Assembly (NCBI GenBank): GCA_933228915.1
Contig: OW121832.1
Span: 10,757,554-10,821,553, forward strand
Direction: 5' to 3'
DNA: 64,000 nucleotides
DNA from: Telmatherina bonti
Taxonomy: Eukaryota; Chordata; Actinopteri; Atheriniformes; Telmatherinidae
Of this stretch, positions 46,680-58,935 are shown piece after piece (within the stretch, counting starts at the first letter, position 1; each line of letters begins with the position of its first letter). The notes beneath the pieces are model-generated. The model was given only the letters and a program-made list of their open reading frames with translations, made no database searches and was not told the origin of the DNA. The position numbers and the translations under genes were made by a program.

Positions 46680-46935
46680 GCAGAAGACTCTTGACCCGAT
46701 CACTATGCATTTACCCACAATGCAATACTAAGCCAAATGCAGGAAGTGACTTTTTTTGTAGTCCGCTTCCTATAATTGGTCTGCTTGAATCAGACCGAGA
46801 CTTGCATTTGTAGGTGAACCAAGTCTGCTTCTTTGATCCGAATCAGAATATGTTTCAAGTTTACCCAAACAAAGTGGACCAGCAAACGGACAAGGATTCT
46901 AATAATAAAGGTTGATGTGAATGGGCCCTAAATGT
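46680..46935. mobile_element. Dispersed repeat, copy 1 (probable MITE)
   Basis: Shares long blocks with 55825-56095: caaatgcaggaagtg, tgtagtccgcttcct, ttctttgatccga, and the end ttgatgtgaatgggcccta / ctgatgtgaatgtgcccta. No open transposase. The terminal gatgtgaatg...ccct looks like a DNA transposon end, but the matching left end is not visible here. Confidence 0.65.
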
Positions 46936-47639
46936 GTAACAATGAAAGCTCTGCATCAGTCTAAATCAGGAAGATTTTAGCTCTTATCACCATGGCAACC
47001 CCAACTGCCACTTCGAACAAACATCTGGAGGACATCCGTTTCTCAGTGTTGTTCATCAACAGCAATTAGCAGTTAGCAAGACGCAGAAATGGGCTTTTTC
47101 TATAATCCAACTGGACACTTTATTCATATTCTTTGAAGACATTTAAATGTTTCAATGTTTCCCAGAATGCAGAATACAGCATGTGGTTGACTTCAACATA
47201 AAGATCTTGACCCATTCCATCCAGTCCGCATGCCCCCATTGCTGTCTGAGGGGGTCTTCCTGAATAAGTAGCCAGACACACTGACATGACCTGCACACAC
47301 TTACTGCAACATGGCACCATAAGCAGAGCCTTAATTCAGTTTATTAACTCTGAATTATTCATGAGAAAAAATAATCACCTCGCTAAACCATCTTTAGAGT
47401 TTAGAGTGTATGTGTTTTAGTGCAGCTGCCTGTACTGTATCAGTGTGTACATAATAAAAGTTGTCTGTGCAAGTTAATCTTTGTGTCATTGTTGGTGTGG
47501 GTGTAACAGATTGAAACCGTTATGTTTCTCTAGATTAAGATTAGGTGTCTTCATTATCAAAATGTAAGAGTGTTCAATCAACTTCTGTCTTCTGAGTTTC
47601 TTTAAATCTGATCATATTTTCAGCTTTTGGATTAATTTT
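46936..47639. other. No gene seen
   Basis: Unique sequence. Confidence 0.4.
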
Positions 47640-47862
47640 CAATGCAAGCTGAAGCTTTTTCTGGTCACTCCATGGAGTGGGATGCAGGGTACATCCCAGG
47701 TAGGTTGGCAGCTTATCACAAGGATAATGCAGAAATAAAACCACCACATGCACATTCACTCAGTTCATTGGAATCCCCCAATGAACCCAACAGGCATATC
47801 TTGGACTGTGGGAGGAATGAAAAGAACCCAGGCAGAACTCATGCATGTATAGGGACAAAAAT
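47640..47862 (-). mobile_element. SINE fragment, diverged
   Basis: On the + strand: gggatgcagggtacatccca, ggttggcagcttatcacaa, ttggactgtgggagga and gaacccaggcagaactcatg, matching in order the middle of the minus-oriented SINE at 40572-40890. Confidence 0.6.
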
Positions 47863-48739
47863 TATTAAAACCATCAATGAAGGGACAGTGCTAACCACAA
47901 AGCAATCCCTGTCTTCCAAGGTTCAGGCAGCTTTTCAGCAAACCTCACAAACTCAGAGGTGTCACTGGATGATGGCAAGTTAAGCAAGTTTCATTTCATG
48001 AGCTTCAAAAGCTTCATGAAGTGTTGTTTACTGTTCAGGAAGGGAGATCTGTTCCATCTCGCTTTCTTTCTTCCTTCTGCTAATCTTTACTAAGCTGTCA
48101 AACTAAATTCACAAACAGATTGTTTTTCTGGCACGGTGGCCTTCCTGCTTCCTTTTATATTCAGTCTATTTTCTAGTATTTTTTTTTATCTCCCTGTCAG
48201 TGCCATTCTCCGTCAAGACTGTGTATTATGTGTCCCACCTCATCCAAGCACCCAAGATGGAGCCTAAACCAAAGTTTGCTTCATTGAAGCCCAACTCCAT
48301 CATTTAGACTCCCTTCCCACCAGCCTTCATGTCATGTTTCACCTCAACACAACATCTGAGTTCAAGAGCCAAACTTATTTTTAACTACAATAGACCAATA
48401 CAGCTACACAACTCTTTCATTGATGCTGCAGCCATTGGAAGCAGATGGTCACCCATGATCAAGTTAAGGATCAGTTACAAAGGTGCCATGAAGTACTGAA
48501 AGATACATGATAAAAAAAACCTTTCAAATTTTAATTTTAATGTTCTGGCAACCTTGTGACAAATCTGTGCCACCGTGCAATTCCTGCTCATTTTGACTGA
48601 AGGTGACAGAAGGTGAACTTTTTATCTGTAGCAACAATGTAAATGTGCAATTTCACATTTGTCCCCAAATTTATGGAGGACCAGGAGGGTCTTTAAAAAA
48701 AAGCAATACAGCATTTTCATGTGGTAATTAATTGTTCAT
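47863..48739. other. No gene seen
   Basis: Unique sequence. Confidence 0.4.
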
Positions 48740-48768
48740 CCATCCATTTTCTGCCGCTTGTGTAATAA
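48740..48768 (-). mobile_element. Short SINE or Rex3 tail fragment
   Basis: catccatccattttctgccg then cttgtg, the minus-strand image of the gcggcagaaaatggatgg end shared by Rex3 and the SINE. Confidence 0.5.
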
Positions 48769-50699
48769 TACACTGTAGATTGCTAAATATCATTTTAAAC
48801 TAAACTATTAATTCTTTATAAAATATCAGCTTGCAAAGTGTTTTATAATTTCACATTTTAAATCAAAATATTAAAAAGGGAAATAATATATTATTAAATA
48901 CTTTGATTTGTACATGTATTTTCAAAAGCTGTTTTGAAAAGCAGAAATAACACAACAGCACCACCAGCAACAGCATTTTCTTTTTCATTTGAGTTAGGGG
49001 TCTCTGACTGTCCAGTTTTGGTTCTTTGGTTTGGGTAGCAACCCAGACTATATGGCTTATTTTTGCCAGGGCTCCCTTCTCCATTATTTCTTATTGTTTA
49101 TCTACACATCACTGCTTAGCAGTAATATCTTTAAGGTTATGGTTCCTTACTTTGAGCCTTTTTGTGTTTTGTGACAGCAGTTTATGTATCTTCTAGCTTT
49201 AATTTCCAATTCACAGCGGAGTTGTTGTAGAACCAACAGATACCAGATGTGTAAACAGTTATGCATCTATGTTTTATCTAAGAGGTATCTGAAATGGATA
49301 CCGTACATCTCACTGTTGGCAAACGTTAGAGCAGATGGGGCTGAAAACCTGTGGACAGCTGGTTGGTTTTTAGTGTGCATCATACCAGCAGATGTCGAAT
49401 GGCTGGGCTCTGACCGGCTTGTCTCCTTTATGGAGATTGATACTGGCTGTTTTGCAGCAGCTGCAGAAAGTTTGACCTGTGCCGAATCTGCATAAGGCTT
49501 ATTCGTGTCAAGTCACACAGGTCACTTCAACTAATGAAGCCATCACGGCTAAATTTTACAGCAGAGCCCCAGAAAGGAATCGAGGAGCCACACTGAGTTA
49601 CTATTTGTCCTTCAGGTCGTTTACAGTGTCAATAAGATTTAAACAAAAATGAATAAATTAAAAAATAAAGAGTGAAAAATGGATCTTTTACACCACTTTT
49701 AAAATATACAACATTCCTGGACAAAGTTTTCCTGCACCTTCTGCACAAAATTGTGAGTTTATAAATTGCAGTCCTGTGTACCAAGATAATTAAAATATAA
49801 TTAGCAAAACTTATCAGGGAAAAAAAAAAGTAGCACAAAATTACATGTTAAAACTCACTCGCTTTCAGTGTTTTATATAAACTAATGATTTTTAGGTCTT
49901 TGTTGCTGTGAGTTCAAACACTTGAAACCCTGAAAGTCTACAATCATCCCTCTTTAACTGTTTGATGACATGTTTTTAAAAACTACATCAGTTTTTCCTC
50001 CTGGAACATGTTCTGCCAAGATGCTAAAAGATGAGATTATGTGGGTATTTCATTTATTTACAACATATCAATCTTTTGCTCTGAAGTTGCAACTTTTTGT
50101 AGTGTAACAATGCATTAACTCCAGTTTTCAATCCACTTGTTTAATGAAAGATGCTGAAAGCATATTGCTAAAGCTTTAGTTTAAAATCAGAGACAAAGCC
50201 GAATACACTACATGACAGAGTTGAAAAACTGCAGTTAAATTTCTTGTACAAAACTGAAGTGAGATTAGTTCACACAGATAAGCCTCACTATTGAGCACAC
50301 AGTGTTCACAAAAGCTTGAGACAGATTGTTCTTGATAACCTGCTCTAAGACCCCATTACATCTAAATTGGTGGGATTAGTTTTAGATTTATACATAAAAC
50401 CATTTTCTCTTCACTGGCGCAAAACCCATATAAAAGTCAAATTGCTACATTGTAGACGCATGTAGGCTATATTAAACACCTGTTCATGTAGCCATGGTCA
50501 AGATGACAAAGTTCAAAGTGAGCAGCAAAATGAGGGTTAAAAGGGATTTAAGTTACTTGGTACAAAATAAACTGGTCTGAATTTTTCAAACTGCTTGCAG
50601 GGATGTGCCACGATCAGACGATCATTTGAGTTTGATTCTCACCTGACAGACATAAAGGTCATCATTTTGACAAATTAATCAGTTAACCACCACAGCCTA
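48769..50699. other. No gene seen
   Basis: AT-rich unique sequence. A 103-codon frame at 49184-49495 has no recognised domain. Confidence 0.4.
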
Positions 50700-50925
50700 C
50701 CTGAGTATTGTTGCCAATAATGTCCATCCCTTTGAACTCAGTGTAACATCTGAGGCTTTCAGCAACATGACATCGAGTTCACTGTACTGCAGTGGCCTCC
50801 AGTCACCAGATTTTGATCCAATTGAGCAGCTTTGGGATGTGGTGGAACAGGAGATCAGGGATGTGAAGAAAAACAAGTCTGCAGCAACTATGATGCTTCA
50901 TGTCATAAGTATCTTTAAATTGTGA
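50700..50925 (+). pseudogene. Tc1-like transposase C-terminal relic
   Basis: The + strand reads LQSPDFDPIEQLWDVVEQE then IRDVKKNKSAATMMLHVI. This is the SPDLNPIE.LWDVVE.EIR block at the end of Tc1/mariner DDE transposases, containing the third catalytic acidic position. Upstream 50700-50770 keeps attgttgccaataatgtcca, the region before the second catalytic Asp, but the intervening QQDNAP-type block is missing, so an internal deletion occurred. No terminal repeats were found. Non-functional. Confidence 0.75.
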
Positions 50926-51144
50926 ATGCATTTTCAATTAAATTTTTTGGTTCCATTTATTGTCACTCAGGGTACGTAATATGAATTGGCTCAAGTTCAG
51001 CCTAATTTAGGGAAAACCAACAGATGGAATCTTGACTTTGATCCAATTCCTGCCCTGAACAGGCTCAGGGCAATAGTGGGAAGGAAAAACCCAAACAAAA
51101 TGCCCCTTAAAAAGAAAGAAAAACCCTCCAGCAGAACCCAGCTC

Positions 51145-51868
51145 TGTAAAAAGTAACCCCAAAGACCCAGACGTTCAGCCTCACACAGGTTGCAATCTTT
51201 TCACAGAAGATCATTTATTGAAGGATAAAAAACTGATTAGAATAACCTGGAAAAGTCCAGTGGTGTGGGTCAGAAGTGTGTTCCAAGAAGGTGTTTCTAT
51301 GGAACCTGTAAACAGTCAAACAAGCAAAGCATAAGTCCAATCTCCAGTCAAGGATTAGGCAATGATCATACATAGAATTAGTGATCACACTACTTATCCA
51401 AGTAGAGGTGGGGTCTCGTAAGAATCTGTGGTCAGTCAGAACAGGAGTCGAAGTCCAGGCAAACACAGGGCAAGAAAGATCCAACGTTGCCAAGGCAAGA
51501 CGGAGATTTTCTGGGGACGTGACTTGGTTGACAAGTTGCTTTCTGATGGCTCTGCTAGATCATAACAAAGCAAATGTTACTGACCACCTTGCAGGAAAAC
51601 AGAGTCCGGAAAGGGTTTAAATAGGGAAGGTACAGGTGAGGAGAGGGGGCAATCAAGGAAGTCAAGGTGGAACAAATGAACTTGATTAATCTGTTGGTTT
51701 CCTTATATAGGCTATTATGAATTGGCTTTCATTATGTTTTTTTTTTTCCCTGTCTGTAAAGCGTCTTGAGATTGCATTGCCGTGATTTGACGTTATATAA
51801 ATAAAGTTGAATTGAATTGAATTGAAAGTAGAGGCCTGGCAGAGCATGTACTATGATAGGCTCAGGGA
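51145..51868 (-). mobile_element. LTR-like insert within the L2 copy
   Basis: Read on the minus strand it has a promoter-like ccctatttaaaccc (about 51620) and, about 400 bp further, caataaatgatc (poly(A) signal, about 51212), then a short end ggtctttggggttac. That order resembles the U3-R-U5 of an LTR, as in 19232-19864. It is itself interrupted by the L2 tail at 51690-51826. End motifs are ambiguous (gagc-like flanks), so the class is tentative. Confidence 0.5.
51690..51826 (+). mobile_element. 5'-truncated L2 3' end, nested
   Basis: aatctgttggtttccttata, ggctattatgaattggcttt, agcgtcttgag, gacgttatataaataaag and ttgaattgaa repeats: the last 137 bp of L2, opposite in orientation to the surrounding L2 copy. 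Confidence 0.9.
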
Positions 51869-52090
51869 GGGCAGTCATTTGCCTCGACTGGTTGGGGTGG
51901 AGAGGACACGAAAGAGAGAAAAGCACTGCAACATTTAACCAGGAAAACTTGAAGAGAAAGGAGAAATATGTTCATGATGCCCAATACTGTCACGTTTGTA
52001 CATGGAAAATGAGGAGCAGAGACTTGAAAAGGAAGTGTTCAGTGCCTCTTGGGATATCCCTCAGCAGTGGAAGCCTGTTGCAGCTTAGCT

Positions 52091-52504
52091 AAAGCAGAGC
52101 TTAAAACTGGGGTAGGACTCTTGCTCAGTGACATTTTTTTTACTCTGGGTGAGGTGGTTCCTTGTCCTGAGTAGTCTACACATTTTGTTATCATGAACAA
52201 CGAGGAATATAGTTAGATCCCTCAGTTTTCTGTAAATCTGTAAAAACTCCAATCCAAAAAAGACCAATCAAAATGTTCAAATGGAAATGAAGTTGTTCAT
52301 TTATTATATTTTGTAAGCTTCTTTTCCTGGCTCTACTCCTCGCACTGCCGCATTGCACACCCTGCATATAAATAGCGTGTTAGGATAAAAATACAAAGTA
52401 ATGAAGAAGAAACTAGGAAGGAAAACATATCTTATAAAATGCAGGAAGGATTTCCTTGACACGACTCGGATTATTTACATTCTCTTGCTAAACAACTGAG
52501 AAAG
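52091..52504. other. No gene seen
   Basis: Unique sequence. Confidence 0.4.
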
Positions 52505-52720
52505 GGAAAATCGTTGATGGAAAAAGCTGTGAGAGCGCAAACCTCCGCTTACGCCTTTAAAAAATTCCTGGATCCAAAATTAAATCAGTTCTCCCTTTTC
52601 ACATTTCAAACAACTCTTGAAAATTTAATTAAAATCAGTCCATAACTTGTTTAGTTATCTTGAACACAAACAGATAAACACTGGTAAAAACATAACCTTC
52701 TTGGCAGAGGAAAGAAAAAA
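52505..52720 (-). mobile_element. Dispersed teleost repeat, copy 1
   Basis: ttcctggatccaaaatta, cttgaaaatttaattaaaat, acaaacagataaacactgg and aaaacataaccttcttggca correspond, on the other strand, to 58725-58935. Class unknown; recalled as frequent in fish. Confidence 0.6.
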
Positions 52721-54500
52721 GTCCCGGATGACGCAAAGAGCAAAACCAGAGGGGGAGGAGCCAAGACATGGCGCTACTTTCAAATCTTGCTAGCTCCCCA
52801 ACATTACCTACCCCAGCTTTAACTGCCTAACTTTAAGATTTATCCAAAAGGAAGTCTTAAGCTTGATGTTAAAGGTAGCAGAGCGGGGGGGGGGGGGGTT
52901 GGAGTGAAGTCCAATACAATCAGGTCAACAAGTGCCTGTTCCTTTTGTCTCCCTGTCAGGAAACAACAAAAACAAAGTGGGGAAGAGAAATGCTGCCTAA
53001 ATTGCATTTGCATTGTATTTTCAATATTAAAACTAATCTGGTTTGAATGTAGATGCATTACAATTGTCCCTTTTTTGTGCTCAGGTGTGAAATTCATTCA
53101 TTCATTCTAAAAAGTAGGCTTAATTCAAGAGTAAACTCAAATGCGTGATAAATGAAACAAATTAACAATAACTTATTGGGTTAAGTGTTTCTGATACTGT
53201 ACATAAACAGAATGCTGCCATGTTGCATCACCGCACTACGTGTTGCGCTGGTACTGATGGAGACATCAGGATGTTTCGCTGGGTTTCTGTCTTTTGTACT
53301 ATGATTTGGCTTTTTAATTTTGAAGCTTTAATGACGTTTTAATATTTAGCCAATTCAAATTTCGTATTGAATAGTTTTAACTGCCTTGCCGTCTCTATTT
53401 CATTGAAGTGGAGCAACCCTGCAATCATTTCCAGAGGCCTTATGCCCCAGGTGGCGTCTGGTGGGATTTCTAAATAAAATTTCACTCATCCTTTTACCTC
53501 CTTTTTAAACCTATGATAAGAGCATACCACTCTGCTGCAAGGAGCAATGGAGCCAATTTGTTTTACTTATGTTGTTGCATACATGAACCCCCATATAAAA
53601 TATGCAACATTTAATAAAATATTTTAGCCGAATCATTTGTAGGTCAACTGTTCAAATGTTGCTTCAACAAAGATGACTAAAAGTGAATAGCTTTTGAACT
53701 GAGAAAACCATTTGAGGCCTTGCATTTAGTGCTGGAGAAACATACCAGTGTCCCTGCGACCATTCAACGGCAACCGGCTGGTTTTCTGAACTACTGAAAA
53801 AAAAGGGAAGGGGTTCAGCAGCTGGTCATGTTTACTATAAAGAATCATAACACTTCCCTTCACCAATCCCCTTTTCTCTGCATTTTCTTTCACCCCCGAC
53901 AGTTCTGAAGAGATACACTTCTCAGTCACCAACACACACTTGACCTCTGTGTAGTACATGTACAAAAGGGCAGTCATTGTGCAGTGCTTACACAACAAAA
54001 ACGTCATTTTGGATAAACTTCTTCAATCTCAGCCTAGAGATTACACAATGGTCATCTCAAAGGTCTTAAGCAAATGCATGACATCTAGTTCTTCTGCAGT
54101 GCTGTGCAAGCCCTAAGTAAATGTATCTGTACTTAAAAAAATAATGAACTGATTTTTGACGGGGCTTTTAGTTAGCCTTACACAGATATCACTTATCTGT
54201 TCCTTTGCTGTGATTCAACCTTTTACATTGAGTAGAGATGTTGTTCTGCACTTTAAAGTGACTAGGACTTTGTTTAGATATAAAAACTTCCTGTATTAAT
54301 CTTTGTGAGATGAACTCAGTTGGAAGTGAACTGAAATGTAATTGAATCAGGCATCTAGTTTGTAAGGCAACTGTGATAATTCAGCAGTTGTTGATGCAGA
54401 AGAAGAATCTTTCATTCATGTCTCTGAGTTAAATGCATCATCATACATTAAGGTCGGACGGCTGGGAAGACTCAGAGCAACATTCATAGGGGAACTTGTG
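52721..54500. other. No gene seen
   Basis: Unique sequence with a 14-base G run at 52885-52898. 53200-53480 is less AT-rich. Confidence 0.4.
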
Positions 54501-55699
54501 CATATTGTATTTTTTTGCAAATGTCACTAAGTAAATGCCACCATGTGGACTCAAACAGAAAAATAGATCTATTAGAAAGTTATTGGTGTAAGACCCCACT
54601 AACTGTCAAGTATAATGCCAGATTTGATGACTCAGCTGCAGCCAGTTTCTTCTGCTTTTATTTAATCTCATGATCGATCTTTTGCAAATGGTTTGCATAA
54701 TTTCTCATGAAAAAAAGGTGTGGATATTCACAAGTATCCTAAAAAATCCTGACCCTGTTTGAACAATGAAAATTAGTGGAGATGCTCAGTTGTGATTTTC
54801 TGATTACAAAATAAGAACAAAGGCAAAAACAGCTGAAAGAAATGCAATAATTTCACCACTTTAAGTATGGTACACTATAAAAGATTGCTCTATTGAGGTC
54901 ATTTCAGTGTGAAAATGTGTTTACTTTGTTTTTATGCAGTTATTCATTTTTTTCAGCCTGTCAGATCATTTTGAATGAAATTTCACTACTGATTCTTGGA
55001 TTGTTTCATTTACATGGTTGATAAGATAATTTTATTTCTAATAATCAATTTAATGCTAATGCAGCTAATAACAAGAAGCATAGCAGTATATGTGCAGGAC
55101 ATTTATCATGTTTAGTTGTGATGAAACCCTGACTTTGACCCATAGAATATGTGCTGAAGCCAGCATTTCGGGCGTTTCTTCAAGCTTATATGGATGTGCT
55201 AGATTGTCAATAATGTTATGACTCATTTTGGTAACTAGTTTTAGAATATACTTCCCAAAAAGCTGAAGGACCAACAACAAACAAACAAACCAAAAGCATA
55301 CTTTTATAAGCTATATCTTGCAAGTTCTCTCTGTCACTAAGCCTTTGAAAGTCTAAATTAATGCATTGGAACTCTTAGAGACAGACAGACATTCACTAAA
55401 ACTTTAATAAAAAACAGCAATTATTTTCCACATATTTTCATTTATTGGCTGATTTTCTCTCAAAATACAACAGTAAAGTGGAAGTTTACTTCGTTGCCTG
55501 TATTTTTTTCTTCTAGTCTACTAGACTCGGTCCGACTCGGGACTCGGCTCAGTGGTAGGGGGTGTATCCAAGCAGACCGAGATCACATTCATATTGCACT
55601 CAAACAAGCCAAACCATTAGAATAGTATATCCCGATTCCCACCAAAGGTGGTGGTGCACTAGTATTTAGCTGAAGACAGGACAAGACCCAAGAAAACTC
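54501..55699. other. No gene seen
   Basis: AT-rich unique sequence. 55520-55560 has repeated gactcgg words and ggctcagtggtaggg, which imitates a tRNA A box but has no B box downstream. Confidence 0.4.
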
Positions 55700-56095
55700 A
55701 GTTTCCACCACTTGCGAGTTAAACATGGAGTTGAAATTATCGCTGTTTTGGGTTTCTTTTATTTTGTCTTATGCAAGTATGCTGCAGAAAACACTGCAAC
55801 ATAGGATGCAGTTTGAACAACAGACAAGGCAGAGGACCCTTAACATAGTTGCTGTGCATTTAACCATAATGCAAAGCTATGTCAAATGCAGGAAGTGGCT
55901 CTTCTTTGTAGTCCGCTTCCTGTATTTGGTCCACTTAAACGAACTGAGACCTGTGTTTGTTGGAGCACCAGGTCTTCTTTGATCCGAGTCTAAATTTGTT
56001 TGGTGCATTCACATTTCCCCAAACGAAGAGGACATGCTGAACAACCAGGTTAGGGTTCAAATCAAACAGGCTGATGTGAATGTGCCCTATATGAG
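55700..56095. mobile_element. Dispersed repeat, copy 2 (probable MITE)
   Basis: Matches 46680-46935 in order from about 55825 (cttaacatagttgctgtgca, gtcaaatgcaggaagtgg, tttgtagtccgcttcctgta) to the end ctgatgtgaatgtgcccta. The left boundary is uncertain and may reach 55556. Confidence 0.65.
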
Positions 56096-56914
56096 TGTAA
56101 GACTGAAATGTTGCCGCAATCAGCATATAGAAAATAAGACCATGAAGCAGGATTTTTCTTAGCTGAATGCAGCTCAGAAGGCACACATGTTTGATTCACG
56201 TGTGTCCCTCTGACCACAGTGAGTGCATGGCTCTCGGCTCCATCTCAGGCAGCCGCTCAGTGCATTTAACCAACCTCCAGCTTCTGCCGCTTCAGATTCC
56301 TCCAGATCACACAAAAGAGGAGAGGAGAGTATACTGATGACCAGAGGCCATGTTATGCAGGAAAAAAAAAGACAGAGAGGGGAAAAAAAGCAGCTGAATC
56401 ACCCACAGTGAGAGTGTGTTGACTGCTAGGGTTATTCAGACACGTATCCTTAAGATGGGTAGTCACAACATGACAAAGGGTCACATGTAAATCCTGTAAT
56501 GATTTTTTTTTAATGTGGATATGAAATGCGACTGAAGTTCTCAACTAAATGAAACTGAGCGAAAAGTCCTGTTTCATTTTGCATGAAGCATATCAGAAGA
56601 CAACAGTTGTCAGACTGTTAATCTTTTTTTTTAGGCATGTTTTCATAAAGGGTCTGAAATCCCTACTCCATGTTGCCAGGGAACATAAGCTTTACTAAGC
56701 CAATGCTTATTGCTTATAGTTTATTGGTTAGATGTAAACTGGTGCATTTTTACAGGCAACTTCAAGGTTTTAGCTTTAAACTAGCCAACCATAGTATCTT
56801 ACCAACCAGATAGTTTTTTTGTCCTGCAGCTCATCTTTTCTGAATGCCAAAATTAGCAGGGCTTCAGACAGGGATCCTCATTCCAGGTTCTCAAGGGATT
56901 GAGGGTCCCATAAA
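56096..56914. other. No gene seen
   Basis: Unique sequence. 56170-56410 is moderately GC-rich without coding support. Confidence 0.4.
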
Positions 56915-56965
56915 CCAGGGAACCTCAATCAACCCTAAGGTTGAGGATTGATTGAGGATCCCTGG
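56915..56965. repeat. 51-bp foldback
   Basis: Arms ccagggaacctcaatcaa.. and ..ttgattgaggatccctgg pair at 20 of 22 positions around aaggttg. A further partial copy of the same words lies at 56872-56908. Confidence 0.8.
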
Positions 56966-56982
56966 CTTACATACCTATACAG

Positions 56983-57192
56983 CAGGGATATCCAGCTCCT
57001 GACTTCAAGGGCCACAATCCTGCAGGTTTTCCATGTATCCCTGTTCCTACACACCTGTCTCAAACTAATCAGTTGTTGTGCAGAACTTCACAGGCTGTTG
57101 GATCTATTTAATAGAAGCCATGTGTGTTAGAACAGGGCTGCATTAGAATTTGCAGCATGCCGGCCCTCGAGGGCCAACTTTAGGCACCCCAG
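56983..57192. mobile_element. hAT-like MITE
   Basis: Begins cagggatatccagctcctga then caagggccacaatcctgcag, and ends gccggccctcgagggccaac and taggcacccc. These are the outer blocks of a common fish hAT-like MITE (ends CAGGG...CCC(T)G). The 8-bp duplication is not clean. Confidence 0.7.
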
Positions 57193-57322
57193 GTCTACAT
57201 GTTACAGTTACAATTTCTTTATGATTAAGTTTTTCCAGTGTGTCATAAAAATGGTGACTAAGTCAAGAAAACAAAAACTGAATATGTCACTGAACTATGA
57301 ATTTGTACATATGTAACCAGTC

Positions 57323-57339
57323 TGCATCCGAGTTGTGCT

Positions 57340-57401
<62 letters not shown>

Positions 57402-57418
57402 AGCACAACTCGGATGCA
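57323..57418. repeat. Perfect inverted repeat around (TA)n
   Basis: The 20-base arm tgcatccgagttgtgctggt (57323-57342) is the exact reverse complement of 57399-57418. The 56 bases between are pure TA, so the whole 96 bp is a perfect palindrome able to extrude a cruciform. Confidence 0.95.
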
Positions 57419-57421
57419 ACT

Positions 57422-57746
<325 letters not shown>

Positions 57747-57764
57747 ACGGCGGGCGACGACTCC

Positions 57765-58400
57765 ACTAAAAGTTAATAAAATATTTGTACCTCATCTGGG
57801 CTCATGAACTTTTGAGTAGAGTTTCCCACTTCAGTGGGTAAGTTTCTGATTAGAATAAGTCTGTGGAATCAAGATCTTTCCAGCAACAATGTCTCTGGAG
57901 ATATTTGACATGAAACACAAGCTGTGATCAGATATGTGGGGTAAATTGGTTGAAATTCTACATTTGTTCAATCATGGTTTGTATGTTAATGAGCGCCTTT
58001 TCATTCAGGGGGTGCTGTCCCGACAGTACATGCCCAACAATCCTGTCAAGTATGCCTTTAACAGATCTGGATAGCCTGTGATTCAAATCTAGCTATGTGT
58101 AAATGTACACTGGAAAGCCACCTGGTGGTGCATAATATCACACGTGGTTTTTTTGTTTAATATCCTACTGCCTTGGAGATGAAATTCTAAAGGGAAAGCT
58201 ATGTTTGACAGAGGAAAAATTATAAACCAGAATTTGCAAGAATTACATTTGCAGAAAAGTTACTGTCTGTCCATCAGGGGGACATTGAAAATGTTCAAAC
58301 TGAGAATCAAGGACAATAGGGCAAGTTCAGTGTGAAGAGGGAAAAACAAATGGTAAAATGTAAGAGTCAAGAATGGATTGTCTCATTCTACATCACAGAT
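57765..58400 (+). mobile_element. piggyBac-like transposon relic, copy 2
   Basis: The reverse complement of 20960-21900 matches here in order: ctgggctcatgaacttttga, agtctgtggaatcaagatct, tctctggagatatttgaca, and acattgaaaatgttcaaact. The transposase block RQYMPNNPVKYAFN lies at about 58018-58062 with a stop soon after. The left end has been lost into the GC-rich/(TA)n region, and the right end is unclear. Confidence 0.72.
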
Positions 58401-58724
58401 CTCTGATTTATTCACTGTACCTGTTGTAGCTGCCATGTTGTACCGATAAGTGGTATAAATTCAAATATCTTGTATAAAGAGTCAGTGTGGCTGGAGGCCA
58501 CTTCAGAGATGTCTTTGTTGGTCTGGAGAACCGGGGAAGGCTGGAACCATGGTAACAGATGTGCAGACTCAGACATCTGTGGTTCTCCTTAAACTTGTTA
58601 CATACTCCACGAGAAGCAGGAAGAAGAAACTTTTTTTGTCAGGTCCGTACTTACTCCACGAGAAGCACGTCTGCAGCGGCGGGGCGATGTTGCTTTTATG
58701 TGCAATGAACCCGGGTGTTACATC
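58401..58724. other. Unique sequence with a 16-bp direct repeat
   Basis: tactccacgagaagca occurs at 58603-58618 and 58652-58667. No gene. Confidence 0.6.
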
Positions 58725-58935
58725 TGCCAAGGAGGTTTTTCCCAGCCTCTGTGCTCAAGATAACTCAAAAGGTTACGGACAGATGTTTAGAAAAATTTTA
58801 AGAGTTGTTGGAAATGTGAAAATGAACTGACTAAATTTTGGTAGTGATCCGGATCACTGTTTGGATACAAGAAGGTTTTAAAAGGATTTAACATTGTGCA
58901 TGGTGGAGGTTTCCGCTCTCCGAGTGCGTTTCTAG
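58725..58935 (+). mobile_element. Dispersed teleost repeat, copy 2
   Basis: tgccaaggaggtttttccc, agataactcaaaaggttacg, tagtgatccggatcactg, and gtggaggtttccgctctccg. Same family as 52505-52720 in opposite orientation. Confidence 0.65.

Larger units (their letters stand above)
50985..52085 (-). mobile_element. L2 3' UTR copy (minus) split by two nested insertions
   Basis: 51870-52085 on the minus strand matches L2 3' UTR sequence at about 18105-18300 (ggaagtgttcagtgc, ggttggg.tggagaggaca on +). 50985-51144 matches the next part (cagcagaaccc, gggaaggaaaaa, ccaacagatgg on +). They are consecutive parts of one L2 copy separated by about 725 bp of inserted DNA. Confidence 0.78.

Noticed and set aside
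53755..53775. attcaacggcaacc word shared with the solo LTR (about 19440)
   Set aside because: Only about 14 bases match and the flanks differ; chance similarity.
55510..55560. tRNA A-box-like ggctcagtggtaggg
   Set aside because: No B box or cloverleaf downstream; not a tRNA or clear SINE head.
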